From assembly GCA_017983465.1 (NCBI GenBank), contig JAGOBK010000001.1, positions 1 to 64,000 on the forward strand: DNA of 64,000 nt. The letters are read 5' to 3'. Under the pieces are notes generated by a model, which saw nothing but the letters and a program-made list of their open reading frames with translations, had not been told where the DNA came from and searched no databases. Of the stretch, positions 43,095 through 52,650 are shown piece by piece. Origin of the DNA: Crocinitomicaceae bacterium (GTDB lineage Bacteria; Bacteroidota; Bacteroidia; Flavobacteriales_D; Crocinitomicaceae). The first letter of the stretch is position 1; each line of letters opens with the position of its first letter. The position numbers and the translations under genes were made by a program.

Positions 43095-43102
43095 CAAAAT
43101 TA
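43095..43102 (-). promoter_or_regulatory. -7 box TAATTTTG for gldB
   Basis: Minus-strand TAATTTTG, 19 nt before the gldB ATG at 43075, back to back with the plus-strand box at 43085-43092. Confidence 0.45.
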
Positions 43103-43121
43103 ACACTTAAAACAGAATCAC

Positions 43122-43955
43122 ATGAGATCAATGTCAATCAAACGAGTATCAAGCGTTATTTTTTCAGCTTTCATCGCTGTTGGAGTGCAGTCTCAAACGG
43201 TTGGAGATAAATCCCTACAAGCAGGATTAGTTGGTGGAGTTGGTATCAGTATGTTGAAAATGGGAACAAATAATCTTTCAGCGAATGGTGTGGGTGCAAC
43301 TTTTACCTTAGGTACAAATTTCACGAAAGCATTTAAAGAAACGAAAAACCTTGCATACACCTTTGGTTTAGAGTTCGACATCGAAAATTTGAAGTATAAG
43401 GCTGATGGTCCCTATGATGTATATTACAGATATACCGATAAGGTCATTAAAAGGGAATTAGAAACCGTAGCTACTACTGATAAATATTTTAACCTGATTG
43501 AGAGAACGTACAATCCTATCTATATCAGTTTACCTATTTATTTAAATTTCAGAACGGAATTTATTGGGGATTTTCGCTACTTCGCGAATTTTGGATTGCG
43601 CAATCGTTTTTTAGTTTCAAACAAAATTAATGATATCGGAATGTCGACAACCAATATACAAGATGTTGGGTCGTTAACCGAAAATGTTGACATGATATCC
43701 AAGGGTGAATTATTTATTTTTAACTCAAATATTGGCTTCTCTGGTGGAGCGGAATGGAATTTTGCAGGAACCACTGTGCTAAAAGCCGAACTTGGTTATT
43801 ACTATGGTTTTGTTCCATTGTTCATTGATAAAACAAACAACGAAAAGTCTTCTTTATTCACAAGTGGTTTGAATAATGGAATCGGAGTTGATAAGTATTT
43901 CTCCAATAAATCAACTCAAAACCAAGTGGTGTTGAAAGTCTCAATCCTTTTTTAA
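43122..43955 (+). CDS. outer-membrane beta-barrel protein, PorT-like
   Basis: 277 residues with a signal peptide (ATG 43122 or 43131; MSIKRVSSVIFSAFIAVGVQS). Repeated amphipathic strands (SLPIYLNFRTEF, YFANFGLRNRF, AELGYYYGF, VVLKVSILF) fit the PorT-like outer-membrane barrel family. Role unknown. Its stop is directly followed by the nadE start. Confidence 0.85.
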   Translation: MRSMSIKRVSSVIFSAFIAVGVQSQTVGDKSLQAGLVGGVGISMLKMGTNNLSANGVGATFTLGTNFTKAFKETKNLAYTFGLEFDIENLKYKADGPYDVYYRYTDKVIKRELETVATTDKYFNLIERTYNPIYISLPIYLNFRTEFIGDFRYFANFGLRNRFLVSNKINDIGMSTTNIQDVGSLTENVDMISKGELFIFNSNIGFSGGAEWNFAGTTVLKAELGYYYGFVPLFIDKTNNEKSSLFTSGLNNGIGVDKYFSNKSTQNQVVLKVSILF

Positions 43956-44732
43956 TTGAATCCAATCGTCTCTCATATTGTTGCTTGGTTAAAGTCCTAC
44001 CAAGAAAAAGCACACGTTGATGGTTTTATCATTGGTGTTTCTGGTGGTGTTGATTCGGCCTTAACTTCTACCTTGTGTGCCTTGACTGGTGCAAAAGTAA
44101 TTTTGTTGAATATGCCGATTCGTCAAACCAAAGCGGAATACGACCGCGCTCAAGAGCATATCCAAGATTTGAAAAGTCGGTTTCCAAATGTGCAAGCATT
44201 CGAAATTCCTTTGACCGAGATTTTTTCTTCTTTCGAATCCGAGATGCCTTTTGAAATATCTTCACAAGCATTAGCGATGGCGAATTCTCGATCACGCTTG
44301 CGCATGATGACATTGTACGCAGTCGGACAAGCAAATCGTTGTTTGGTCGCTGGAACAGGAAATCGAGTAGAGGACTTTGGAGTTGGCTTCTTTACAAAAT
44401 ATGGTGATGGTGGTGTGGATGTGAGTCCAATCGCGGATTTAACCAAAACGGAAGTGTTTCAATTGGCCGAATCCATTCAAGTTGTCAATTCCATTTTAAC
44501 GGCAGCGCCAACAGATGGACTTTGGGAAGATGGACGAAGTGATGAAGATCAAATCGGCGCTACGTATCCTGAATTGGAGTGGGCGATGGATTATAAAGGA
44601 GATTCGTCCGAATTATCTGTTAGAGAAAAAGAAGTGCTGCGTATTTATCAAGGATTCCATTCAGCGAATAAGCACAAAATGGAACCGATTCCAGTTTGCC
44701 TCATTCCAAGAGAATTGAAAAATGCTGAATAA
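43956..44732 (+). CDS. nadE: NAD(+) synthetase, ammonia-type
   Basis: Makes NAD from deamido-NAD, ATP and ammonia. 258 residues, single domain, so no glutaminase domain. GVSGGVDSALTSTLCAL with the P-loop at ~28; NMPIRQ; ANSRSRLRMMTLYAVGQ; GTGNRVEDFGVGFFTKYGDGGVDVSPIADLTKTEV. Start is TTG immediately after the TAA of the preceding gene; no ATG gives the correct N terminus. Confidence 0.95.
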   Translation: MNPIVSHIVAWLKSYQEKAHVDGFIIGVSGGVDSALTSTLCALTGAKVILLNMPIRQTKAEYDRAQEHIQDLKSRFPNVQAFEIPLTEIFSSFESEMPFEISSQALAMANSRSRLRMMTLYAVGQANRCLVAGTGNRVEDFGVGFFTKYGDGGVDVSPIADLTKTEVFQLAESIQVVNSILTAAPTDGLWEDGRSDEDQIGATYPELEWAMDYKGDSSELSVREKEVLRIYQGFHSANKHKMEPIPVCLIPRELKNAE

Positions 44733-46719
44733 AAGAAATTTTATGGCCTTTGACCTGAAAAGAAACGGTGTATTTCTGTGCTTCTTTTTATGTTCAATTT
44801 TTTCAATGAACACCTTCGGACAAAAATCTATCGAAAAAGGATTTGCTGATTTACAAGAAAAAAACTTCGGATTAGCGAATGAACATTTTCGTGCTGGGTT
44901 GAAAAAAAGCGGAAGTATTGCGTGTTTTGGTTTATCCAAATTATTCATCACGCAGGATTATCGAAACCTTGATAGTGCCTATGTTTATGTTCTTAGAGCA
45001 GATTCCTTATGGACTTCTGTTTCTGAAAAAGTACAAGTCAAGTGGAAAAGTGATTTTTTGTTTGATAAAAGCGCGATTGAGGCACTGCAGCAGTCGGTAA
45101 GTCAATTGATTTTTGATCAAATTCAGTTGAATCCAACGGTGTATGCTTGGAATCAGTTTATTCATAATCATGCTCAATTCCTCTCCAGAAATACAGCGAT
45201 TTATTTGCGTGATCAATTAGCATTTGAGTTGGCAAAAGAGAAGAAAACGTCAGTAGCATTAAAAATGTACATGGATTCCTTGCCAGAATCCTCTTTTACG
45301 CAAGAAGCCAAACATCTTTATTTTGATTTGGAATATGCTGAAATGACCAACGATGGACAATTAACTTCCTTTGTTCGGTTTTACGAAAATTGTCCATCAA
45401 ACACCCATTTTATGGAAGCGGCGAAAGAAATTTACCGTCTAGCTAACATCAATCACTCCTTGGAAGAATATGTCCACTTTGTGCGCACCTATCAGTCCAG
45501 TCCATTTGTGAACGAGGCGTGGAGAAACGTTTACAAAATTTACTTGAAGGATTATTCAGTAGAAAAGTATGCGGCGTTTCAGCAGGAATTTCCTAATTAT
45601 CCGTTTATGCAAGAATTAGCGGTAGATATTGATTTGTTTCAAATGAAGTTGTATCCAGTCATTGCTGGGGGGAAATATGGCTTTATGAATACGCAAGGGA
45701 AATTAATGATTCCTGCGATGTATAATGAGGTTGGTCCATTCCAAGAAGGATTAGCTGTTGTTTCCAAGGATGATAAATTTGGTGTCGTAGACAAGAAAAA
45801 TCAAATGATTGTTGATTTTCAATATGATGAAATTCTGGAGTTTGTTCAAAACAGGGCGATTGTTAGGAAAGGTGAAAAGTACGGTGTAATTGATCGTTTA
45901 GGAAAATTGATTTTCCCATTAGAATTTGACGACATTAGTTTAAGCGCTAAAAATTCATACTTAGTTGTCCAAGATGGAAAATCAAAGACATATAATTCGA
46001 AATTCCAAGAGGCACTGTTTGGAGCGGGAGGTAATGTTAAATTAACTTTCTCGAAAAGGATGTCCATTGATCACCCAGAATTTGAATTTGTCGGCGATCT
46101 AGATCGAACTTCCAATAGGGCAGTCGTCAAAGTTTCCGGACAATTAAATTACATTGATTCAACGGGGAAATTGATGTTGACGAATTCATTGGAATGGTTT
46201 CCTGATGCCTTAAGTGTCGCTAAATACAATAATGGTTTTGCGGTTTACCGCAAAAAAGATAAATATGGTTTGATTGACATCAATGGGAAAGTTGTTCAGA
46301 AAAATGTCTACGAGTCGAGCGGACCGTTTACAGGATTTTGGCCGGTGAAGGACAAAGGCAATTGGGCACTTTTGGATGTGAAAGGAAAGGTAATCTTGCC
46401 TTTCGAATATGATTTCATTCGTTTCATGCCGGATTTAGGTTATTTAATCGAGCGAGAGGAGCATTTTGGATTGCTTAATTCGATGGGTAATCTGATTTTA
46501 CCTGTTTCTTTTTCAACGATTGAACGTTTTGAGGATGCGTACTATTTGGTATCCATAGATGATAAGTTCGGTTTGTTTTTGAAGGATGGTAGGGAAATAC
46601 TTCCAATTCAATATGAGCGAATTCAACGATTTGATTCAGAATCATTTGTTTTGACACTAGATGGTCGCTTAACGTATTTCTTCCCGGAGACACGTGCGTT
46701 TATAAGTTTGGCAGAATGA
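44722..46719 (+). CDS. exported WG-repeat protein
   Basis: About 665 residues with a signal-like segment (RNGVFLCFFLCSIFSMNTFGQ). The ATG at 44722 overlaps nadE by 11 nt; a second ATG is at 44743. The N-terminal ~300 residues are helical and TPR-like. The C-terminal half has six or more WG-type repeats: GGKYGFMNTQGKLMIP, DDKFGVVDKKNQMIV, GEKYGVIDRLGKLIFP, KDKYGLIDINGKVV, EEHFGLLNSMGNLILP, DDKFGLFLKDGREILP. A beta-propeller or solenoid fold is likely. Function unknown. Confidence 0.85.
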   Translation: MLNKRNFMAFDLKRNGVFLCFFLCSIFSMNTFGQKSIEKGFADLQEKNFGLANEHFRAGLKKSGSIACFGLSKLFITQDYRNLDSAYVYVLRADSLWTSVSEKVQVKWKSDFLFDKSAIEALQQSVSQLIFDQIQLNPTVYAWNQFIHNHAQFLSRNTAIYLRDQLAFELAKEKKTSVALKMYMDSLPESSFTQEAKHLYFDLEYAEMTNDGQLTSFVRFYENCPSNTHFMEAAKEIYRLANINHSLEEYVHFVRTYQSSPFVNEAWRNVYKIYLKDYSVEKYAAFQQEFPNYPFMQELAVDIDLFQMKLYPVIAGGKYGFMNTQGKLMIPAMYNEVGPFQEGLAVVSKDDKFGVVDKKNQMIVDFQYDEILEFVQNRAIVRKGEKYGVIDRLGKLIFPLEFDDISLSAKNSYLVVQDGKSKTYNSKFQEALFGAGGNVKLTFSKRMSIDHPEFEFVGDLDRTSNRAVVKVSGQLNYIDSTGKLMLTNSLEWFPDALSVAKYNNGFAVYRKKDKYGLIDINGKVVQKNVYESSGPFTGFWPVKDKGNWALLDVKGKVILPFEYDFIRFMPDLGYLIEREEHFGLLNSMGNLILPVSFSTIERFEDAYYLVSIDDKFGLFLKDGREILPIQYERIQRFDSESFVLTLDGRLTYFFPETRAFISLAE

Positions 46720-47489
46720 AAAGAATACTGAAAAATCCAGAGCAGTTTTTTAAAATCCTCATGGGAATCATGACGATTTACGTGGGCGCTTTCGTTTATT
46801 TAGAATTGACAACGGTGCGAAAGGAAACGGCTATTGAATCAGATGAATTTTCAGTTTCCATTGAAGAAGTCCCAGAAGAAGTTGAATTAACCCTGCAACA
46901 AGATCCTGCATTTCAAGCTGGGGGAGATGTTCGGAATGTTGTACGGGATGCTGCTGATTCACGTCAACGATCCAATCAAGATTGGTCTCAGGATGCAGCA
47001 AGTTCCACTCGTTCGGGTAATCCAGAGCAAAGTGCTCGTGATTTTGAAAGGAGCTTGTACGATGAATTCGGTGGAGCAAAGGAACGTGAACGTATTCAAG
47101 CGCAGTCTGCGGAACGCATGAAAAACAACAACACAGGATCCAGTGGGAAATTGAATCCAACGACAAATCAAAGTGGAAGTCAAAACCAATATGCAGGAAG
47201 CGTCATGGTTGATTTTTCCTTACCCGGAAGGACTCCCTTTGAAAACAAGAAGTGGTACGTTCGAAATCCAGGTTACACATGTGGATACAATTCTGCGGGG
47301 ACCGTTGTGGTGACGATTACCGTAAATAATGCGGGGAGAGTAATTTCCAAGTCCGTAGATAATAACCGCAGTACTTCAGCAACTCCATGCATGATTGAGC
47401 AGGCCTTGAAATATGCAGGAATCTCACGTTTTAATGCCGGTTCAGGCAATGTCACGGGATACATCAGTTACCGTTTCGTTTCTCAATGA
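46716..47489 (+). CDS. single-pass membrane protein with TonB-like C-terminal domain
   Basis: 257 residues. A membrane anchor near the N terminus (ILMGIMTIYVGAFVYL), then an acidic region (EVPEEVELTLQ), a long Ser/Asn/Gln-rich spacer (~90 residues), and a C-terminal domain with GTVVVTITVNNAGRVISKSVD and CMIEQALKYAGISRFNAG that resembles TonB/AgrC-type energy-transducer C termini. The TonB box partner is unknown. The start ATGA overlaps the WG-repeat stop, so the two are coupled. Confidence 0.78.
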   Translation: MKRILKNPEQFFKILMGIMTIYVGAFVYLELTTVRKETAIESDEFSVSIEEVPEEVELTLQQDPAFQAGGDVRNVVRDAADSRQRSNQDWSQDAASSTRSGNPEQSARDFERSLYDEFGGAKERERIQAQSAERMKNNNTGSSGKLNPTTNQSGSQNQYAGSVMVDFSLPGRTPFENKKWYVRNPGYTCGYNSAGTVVVTITVNNAGRVISKSVDNNRSTSATPCMIEQALKYAGISRFNAGSGNVTGYISYRFVSQ

Positions 47490-47531
47490 TGATATTTTAA
47501 TCAAAATAATGATGAGTTATTTGGATTTTGT

Positions 47532-47539
47532 TATTTTTG
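47532..47539 (+). promoter_or_regulatory. candidate -7 box TATTTTTG for XRE/S24 regulator
   Basis: Perfect TAnnTTTG, 20 nt before the ATG at 47560. Confidence 0.4.
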
Positions 47540-47559
47540 TAGTCTAAAAGACAACAAAT

Positions 47560-48375
47560 ATGTTCATTGCGGCGAATTTAAAATTACTCAGAAAGCGTTC
47601 AGGTAAATCACAAGAAGAATTAGCGCAAGCACTTGGATTAAACCGTTCAACTTACAGTGGATATGAAAACGAAGTAGCACAACCAAGTTTGGAGATGTTG
47701 CTTTCCATCTCTCAATACCACAAAGTAACCTTGGACGATTTAATTGCAAAGGACTTTTCTACATACGCGGACTCCGATTGGAATTCTATGGAGAATCATT
47801 GGAAGACAGGTGCCAAAGGGACGAATTTACGTATTTTGACTACCGTAGTGAATTCCGACAATGAAGAAGAAGTGGAATTGATCCCTGAGAAGGTTCGTGC
47901 GGGCTACGTCGCTGGTTATGCGGATCCGGAATTCATGAGGGATTTGCCGACCTTAAAATTGCCTTTTTTATCCAAAAACAGAAAATACCGAGCATTTCCA
48001 ATTTCGGGGGATTCCATGCCTCCAGTTTCTCATGGATCCTATGTCGTTGGGGAATTTGTTCAGGATTGGTTGAGTTTGCCTTCTAATTCACCCTGTGTGA
48101 TTGTTACCAACAACGACGGAATTGTTTTTAAATATGTGTTCAATCAATTGAAAGAAGCACAGCAATTACTGTTGGTTTCCTCGAATCCAAGTTACGAACC
48201 TTATACCGTTTCGGTGGAGAATGTATTAGAAGTTTGGCGCTTTGTTTCGTATATCTCCAAAGAGATTCCCGATGTCCAATTGGACGCGGAAGGAATGGGA
48301 GCATCGTTCAGAAATTTACAAAAGGATATTCAACAAATTCTGATTCACTTATCCGATCCGAATAGTAAGGCTTGA
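47560..48375 (+). CDS. XRE-type transcriptional regulator with S24 (LexA-like) C-terminal domain
   Basis: 271 residues. N-terminal helix-turn-helix (residues ~5-62: KSQEELAQALGLNRSTYSGYENEV). C-terminal S24 signal-peptidase-like fold with catalytic-type Ser152 in ISGDSMPP and Lys191 in IVFKY. The link region RAGYVAGYADP could be the cleavage site but this is not clear. Similar regulators are common in Bacteroidota; target unknown. The last ~40 residues form a helix (NLQKDIQQILIHLS). Located between the TonB-like gene and thrS. Confidence 0.88.
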   Translation: MFIAANLKLLRKRSGKSQEELAQALGLNRSTYSGYENEVAQPSLEMLLSISQYHKVTLDDLIAKDFSTYADSDWNSMENHWKTGAKGTNLRILTTVVNSDNEEEVELIPEKVRAGYVAGYADPEFMRDLPTLKLPFLSKNRKYRAFPISGDSMPPVSHGSYVVGEFVQDWLSLPSNSPCVIVTNNDGIVFKYVFNQLKEAQQLLLVSSNPSYEPYTVSVENVLEVWRFVSYISKEIPDVQLDAEGMGASFRNLQKDIQQILIHLSDPNSKA

Positions 48376-48402
48376 TTCCTTCCTTAATCCCGCGGATATT
48401 AT

Positions 48403-48410
48403 TATCTTTG
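48403..48410 (+). promoter_or_regulatory. -7 box TATCTTTG of thrS operon
   Basis: Perfect TAnnTTTG, 24 nt before the thrS ATG at 48435. Confidence 0.5.
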
Positions 48411-48434
48411 CACTTCAAAATACGATAAGAACAG

Positions 48435-50369
48435 ATGATTCAGGTTACTTTTCCAGATGGAACAATCAGGGAATATGAGAAGGGGACTTCTGCATTGCAA
48501 ATCGCAATGTCTATTTCCGAAGGATTGGCGCGTAATGTACTAGCAGCACGTGTCAACGGTCAAGTGAAGGATGCGGTCCTTCCAATCAATGAAAATTGTG
48601 AATTGCAATTATTGACCTGGAATGATACGGATGGAAAGTCGACCATGTGGCATTCATCTGCCCATTTAATGGCGGAAGCATTGGAGTTTCATTTCCCAGG
48701 TGTCAAACTTGCCATTGGTCCACCAGTAAATAGTGGATTCTATTACGACGTTGACTTCATGGATTATTCGATTTCCGAAAAGGATTTGGAAAAAATCGAG
48801 CAAAAGATGAAGGAGCTAGCGAAAGCGAAGAATCCATTTATTCGTCAAGAAATTTCAAAAGCCGACGCAATTGCGTACTTCACAGAGAAACAAGATCCAT
48901 ATAAATTGGAATTGTTATCTGAATTGGAAGATGGCACCATTACATTCTATACCCAAGGTAATTTCACTGATTTGTGCCGTGGTCCACACATTCCGGACAC
49001 TGGATTCATCAAAGCAGTAAAGTTGACAGCAATTGCTGGAGCCTATTGGAGAGGGGATGAGAAAAACAAACAACTAACGCGTATTTACGGAGTTACTTTC
49101 CCGAAACAAGCTGAGCTAACCGAGCATTTAGAGAAGTTGGAAGAAGCAAAACGTCGCGATCACCGTAAATTAGGAAAAGAATTAGAGTTGTTTACTTTCT
49201 CTCAGAAGGTTGGACAAGGATTGCCAATGTGGTTGCCGAAAGGAGCAGCATTAAGAGAACGCTTGGAGAATTTCTTGAAGAAAGCTCAGAAAAAAGCTGG
49301 CTACCAACAAGTAATTACTCCACATATTGGAAATAAAGAATTGTATGTTACTTCGGGACATTACGAAAAGTATGGGGCAGATTCATTTCAGCCAATACGA
49401 ACTCCAGATCCAAATGAAGAGTTCTATTTAAAACCAATGAATTGTCCGCATCACTGTGAGATATTTAGAGCGAAGCCAAGGTCTTACAAGGACTTGCCTG
49501 CTCGTTTTGCAGAGTTTGGAACAGTGTATCGTTATGAGCAATCTGGTGAGTTACACGGTTTGACAAGAGTTCGTGGGTTTACACAAGATGATGCGCATAT
49601 TTTCTGTACGCAAGAACAGGTGAAAGATGAATTCAAAAATGTAATTGACATTGTTCTTTACGTTTTGAAAACCTTGAACTTCCATAATTTTAAAGCGCAA
49701 ATTTCCTTGCGTGATAAAGTAAACCGCGAAAAATACATCGGTTCTGAAGAAAACTGGGTAAAAGCGGAGCAAGCGATTATTGAAGCTGCTGCGGAAAAAG
49801 AATTACCGACGGTTGTTGAATACGGAGAAGCGGCATTCTACGGACCAAAATTGGATTTCATGGTTCAAGATGCACTTGGTAGAGAGTGGCAACTAGGAAC
49901 GATTCAAGTGGATTACAATTTACCGGAACGATTTGACTTGGAGTACGTTGGTGCAGATAATCAAAAACATCGTCCAGTAATGATTCACCGTGCACCATTT
50001 GGTTCGATGGAAAGATTCGTTGCGGTCTTGTTGGAACATTGTGCTGGTGACTTCCCACTTTGGTTGTCAACCGAGCAATTTATTGTCCTTCCAATTTCAG
50101 ATAAATACAACGAGTACGCAGAAAAAGTTTTAGAATTCCTAAATAATTACGATATTCGCGGACTTGTTGACGACCGAAATGAAAAAATTGGTAAGAAAAT
50201 ACGTGATGCCGAGTTGGCTAAAGTGCCATTTATGTTGATTGTTGGAGAGAAAGAGTTTGAATCAAACCAAGTATCAGTAAGACAAAGAGGACACGGAGAT
50301 CACGGTTCAGTTACCCAAGAAGCGTTTGTTGCAATGGTGCAAGAAGCAATCGCTGCGGAATTGTCATAA
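48435..50369 (+). CDS. thrS: threonyl-tRNA synthetase
   Basis: Class II aminoacyl-tRNA synthetase, 644 residues, full length. N-terminal TGS domain, editing domain ([12 protein letters not shown], and the HxxxH/C zinc-like sites), class II motif 1 near [24 protein letters not shown], motif 2 [26 protein letters not shown], motif 3 [15 protein letters not shown], and the C-terminal anticodon domain. [11 protein letters not shown] carries the zinc ligand. First gene of the thrS-infC-rpmI-rplT unit. Confidence 0.97.
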   Translation: MIQVTFPDGTIREYEKGTSALQIAMSISEGLARNVLAARVNGQVKDAVLPINENCELQLLTWNDTDGKSTMWHSSAHLMAEALEFHFPGVKLAIGPPVNSGFYYDVDFMDYSISEKDLEKIEQKMKELAKAKNPFIRQEISKADAIAYFTEKQDPYKLELLSELEDGTITFYTQGNFTDLCRGPHIPDTGFIKAVKLTAIAGAYWRGDEKNKQLTRIYGVTFPKQAELTEHLEKLEEAKRRDHRKLGKELELFTFSQKVGQGLPMWLPKGAALRERLENFLKKAQKKAGYQQVITPHIGNKELYVTSGHYEKYGADSFQPIRTPDPNEEFYLKPMNCPHHCEIFRAKPRSYKDLPARFAEFGTVYRYEQSGELHGLTRVRGFTQDDAHIFCTQEQVKDEFKNVIDIVLYVLKTLNFHNFKAQISLRDKVNREKYIGSEENWVKAEQAIIEAAAEKELPTVVEYGEAAFYGPKLDFMVQDALGREWQLGTIQVDYNLPERFDLEYVGADNQKHRPVMIHRAPFGSMERFVAVLLEHCAGDFPLWLSTEQFIVLPISDKYNEYAEKVLEFLNNYDIRGLVDDRNEKIGKKIRDAELAKVPFMLIVGEKEFESNQVSVRQRGHGDHGSVTQEAFVAMVQEAIAAELS

Positions 50370-50385
50370 GTATTTAAATTATTGA

Positions 50386-50931
50386 ATGAGAAGAAATTCG
50401 AGACCATTTGTAAAAAGAGAAGTTGAAGCGCAACACAGAATTAACGATAAAATTGTTGCTGCTGAGATTCGTTTAGTGATTGAAGGTGAAGAGCCTCAAG
50501 TAATGTCTGTTTCTAGGGGAATTGCCCTAGCGGAAGAACAAGAACTTGATTTAGTGGAGATTTCTCCAAACGCGAAACCACCGGTATGTAAAATTTTGGA
50601 CTACAAAAAGTTCCTTTACAATCAGAAACGTAAACAAAAAGAATTAAAAGCAAAACAAAGCAAAATCGTCGTTAAGGAGATTCGCTTTGGTCCTAATACA
50701 GATGACCATGATTTCCAATTCAAATTGGCTCACGCTAAAAAGTTTTTGGAAGAAGGTAGTAAGGTGAAGGCATATGTGTTTTTTAGAGGAAGAACCATCG
50801 TTTTTAAAGACCGTGGAGAAATTCTTTTATTGAAATTCGCACAAGAACTTGCTGATTTTGGTGTTATTGAACAGCTGCCAAAATTGGAAGGAAAAAAGAT
50901 GATCTTAATGATCAACTCGAAAAAGAAGTAA
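50386..50931 (+). CDS. infC: translation initiation factor IF-3
   Basis: 181 residues. N and C domains present: [54 protein letters not shown] start at 50386, 16 nt after thrS, not one of the unusual AUU-type starts seen in enterobacteria. Followed by rpmI and rplT. Confidence 0.97.
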   Translation: MRRNSRPFVKREVEAQHRINDKIVAAEIRLVIEGEEPQVMSVSRGIALAEEQELDLVEISPNAKPPVCKILDYKKFLYNQKRKQKELKAKQSKIVVKEIRFGPNTDDHDFQFKLAHAKKFLEEGSKVKAYVFFRGRTIVFKDRGEILLLKFAQELADFGVIEQLPKLEGKKMILMINSKKK

Positions 50932-50971
50932 TGAAGCTGATATAGATGTTTAACTTTTAAAAAAAGTAGTA

Positions 50972-51169
50972 ATGCCTAAAATGAAAACAAAATCCAGTGC
51001 AAAGAAGAGATTCACCATCACTGGAAGTGGAAAAATCAAGCGTAAACACGCTTTCAAAAGCCACATTTTAACTAAGAAGGCTACGAAACGTAAGCGTAAC
51101 TTGACACATGCAGGATTAGTACATAGTGCCGATCTTTCAAACATCAAGTTGCAATTATGTATGAAATAG
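50972..51169 (+). CDS. rpmI: 50S ribosomal protein L35
   Basis: 65 residues, highly basic, starting [13 protein letters not shown] with [27 protein letters not shown], the L35 signature. Gap of 40 nt from infC. Confidence 0.97.
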   Translation: MPKMKTKSSAKKRFTITGSGKIKRKHAFKSHILTKKATKRKRNLTHAGLVHSADLSNIKLQLCMK

Positions 51170-51171
51170 TC

Positions 51172-51216
51172 CTTAGTTGGTTTGTAAATTGTTTAACCCG
51201 GTAACGAGTAACTAAG
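51172..51216 (+). other. possible hairpin between rpmI and rplT
   Basis: CTTAGTT (51172-51178) is the exact complement of AACTAAG (51210-51216), with nested GGTT/AACC inside, so the 88-nt gap can fold. A leader regulating L20 translation is one possibility; it is not followed by a T tract. Confidence 0.3.
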
Positions 51217-51257
51217 TCTTCACTGTTGAAGCACTCTTTATCAAAAAACTTAAAATT

Positions 51258-51605
51258 ATGCCAAGATCAGTAAATCACGTAGCGTCAAGAGCAAGAAGAA
51301 AAAACTTGATGAAACTAGCCAAAGGTTACTTTGGAAGAAGAAAAAATGTTTGGACCGTAGCTAAAAATGCTATCGAAAAAGGTATGCTTTATGCGTACTC
51401 AGGTCGTAAACAAAAGAAAAGAAATTTCCGTTCATTGTGGATCACACGTATCAATGCAGGTGCACGCCTACATGGTTTGAGTTATTCTCAATTTATGGGA
51501 GCAGTACACAAAAGTGGAATCGAATTAAATCGTAAAGTACTTGCAGATTTAGCGATGAACCACCCAGAAGCTTTTAAAGCGGTTGTTGATTCTGTAAAAA
51601 AATAA
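51258..51605 (+). CDS. rplT: 50S ribosomal protein L20
   Basis: 115 residues. [30 protein letters not shown] and [24 protein letters not shown] match L20. In other bacteria L20 represses its own operon; here the 88-nt rpmI-rplT gap is the place to look. Followed by a strong terminator. Confidence 0.97.
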   Translation: MPRSVNHVASRARRKNLMKLAKGYFGRRKNVWTVAKNAIEKGMLYAYSGRKQKKRNFRSLWITRINAGARLHGLSYSQFMGAVHKSGIELNRKVLADLAMNHPEAFKAVVDSVKK

Positions 51606-51624
51606 AATTAATTTATATCAGCTT

Positions 51625-51659
51625 AAAGCCATTAGTCCTTCGATTAATGGCTTTTTTTT
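51625..51659 (+). terminator. intrinsic terminator of thrS-infC-rpmI-rplT
   Basis: AAAGCCATTA (51625-51634) pairs with TAATGGCTTT (51645-51654) and runs into an eight-T tract. Confidence 0.9.
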
Positions 51660-51674
51660 AATCTGTTCGTTTGA

Positions 51675-52643
51675 ATGATGTTGAAAATCGGGCTCGTCGG
51701 TACTGGTCACTTAGGTAAAATACATTTGCGCAATTTACTTGAATTGCCGCAAGATTTTGAGGTGGTCGGTTTTTTCGATACGGATACTTCCATTCTCGAA
51801 GATATTCAACACGAATTTCAAACAAAGTCCTTTCCGGATATAGAAGAATTGATGAGTGCCGTTGATGCACTATTGATCGCTAGTCCTACATCATCTCATT
51901 TCCCTTTAGCAGTTCAAGCGCTGAAAAAGGGTAAACATGTATTTATTGAAAAACCCGTTTGTTTAACGGTTGAAGAGTCTAAGAAGCTTTTGCTGTATGC
52001 ACAAGAATCGGGGGTGATGGTTCAGGTCGGACATGTGGAACGTTTTAATCCAGCATTACAAGCAGCTGCGCCATTTGTACAGAATCCATTATTTATTGAA
52101 TCGCGAAGAACAGCACCTTTTCAAAAAAGAGGTACAGATGTTTCCGTAGTGTATGATTTGATGATACATGACATTGATATTGCCTTGAACCTTGCCAATT
52201 CAAATGTGAAAAATATCTCTGCGTTTGGAATGAAGGTGTTGAGCGACTCCATCGATGTGGCATCTGCATATTTATCCTTTGAAAATGGATGTTCGGCTTA
52301 CCTCAGTGCTTCAAGGGTCTCTGATCACCGAGAACGAAGTTCTTGTTTCTTTATGGAGGATGCTCATGTATATGTTGACTTCCTAAATAAAAGGCTAGAG
52401 CGACATGAAATCCTGGAAGATTCAAACGAAGGCCGTCAATTTATCCAAAGTGTTCTCCCTGTAGAGGAGTCAAATGCCATAAAATTGGAGCTTGCGTCTT
52501 TTGCAAAATCGATTCGTGAGGGAAGTATTCCTGCAGTCAGTCTAACAGACGGACATCGTGCCTTGCAGATTGCAGAACTTATTTTAGATCAAATTCACGA
52601 GTCCAGTCATTTTTATAAAATAAAAACCGAAATAACACGTTAA
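51675..52643 (+). CDS. Gfo/Idh/MocA family oxidoreductase
   Basis: 322 residues: NAD(P) Rossmann motif IGLVGTGHLGKIHLRNL at the N terminus, EKPVCLTVEES (conserved EKP Lys, ~98), QVGHVERFNPAL, and DLMIHDIDIALNLA. Such enzymes oxidise or epimerise sugars and are common in nucleotide-sugar clusters. ATG at 51675 or 51678. It is followed by a lipoprotein gene and a polyprenyl glycosylphosphotransferase, consistent with glycan synthesis. Confidence 0.9.
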   Translation: MMLKIGLVGTGHLGKIHLRNLLELPQDFEVVGFFDTDTSILEDIQHEFQTKSFPDIEELMSAVDALLIASPTSSHFPLAVQALKKGKHVFIEKPVCLTVEESKKLLLYAQESGVMVQVGHVERFNPALQAAAPFVQNPLFIESRRTAPFQKRGTDVSVVYDLMIHDIDIALNLANSNVKNISAFGMKVLSDSIDVASAYLSFENGCSAYLSASRVSDHRERSSCFFMEDAHVYVDFLNKRLERHEILEDSNEGRQFIQSVLPVEESNAIKLELASFAKSIREGSIPAVSLTDGHRALQIAELILDQIHESSHFYKIKTEITR

Positions 52644-52650
52644 CGAATTG

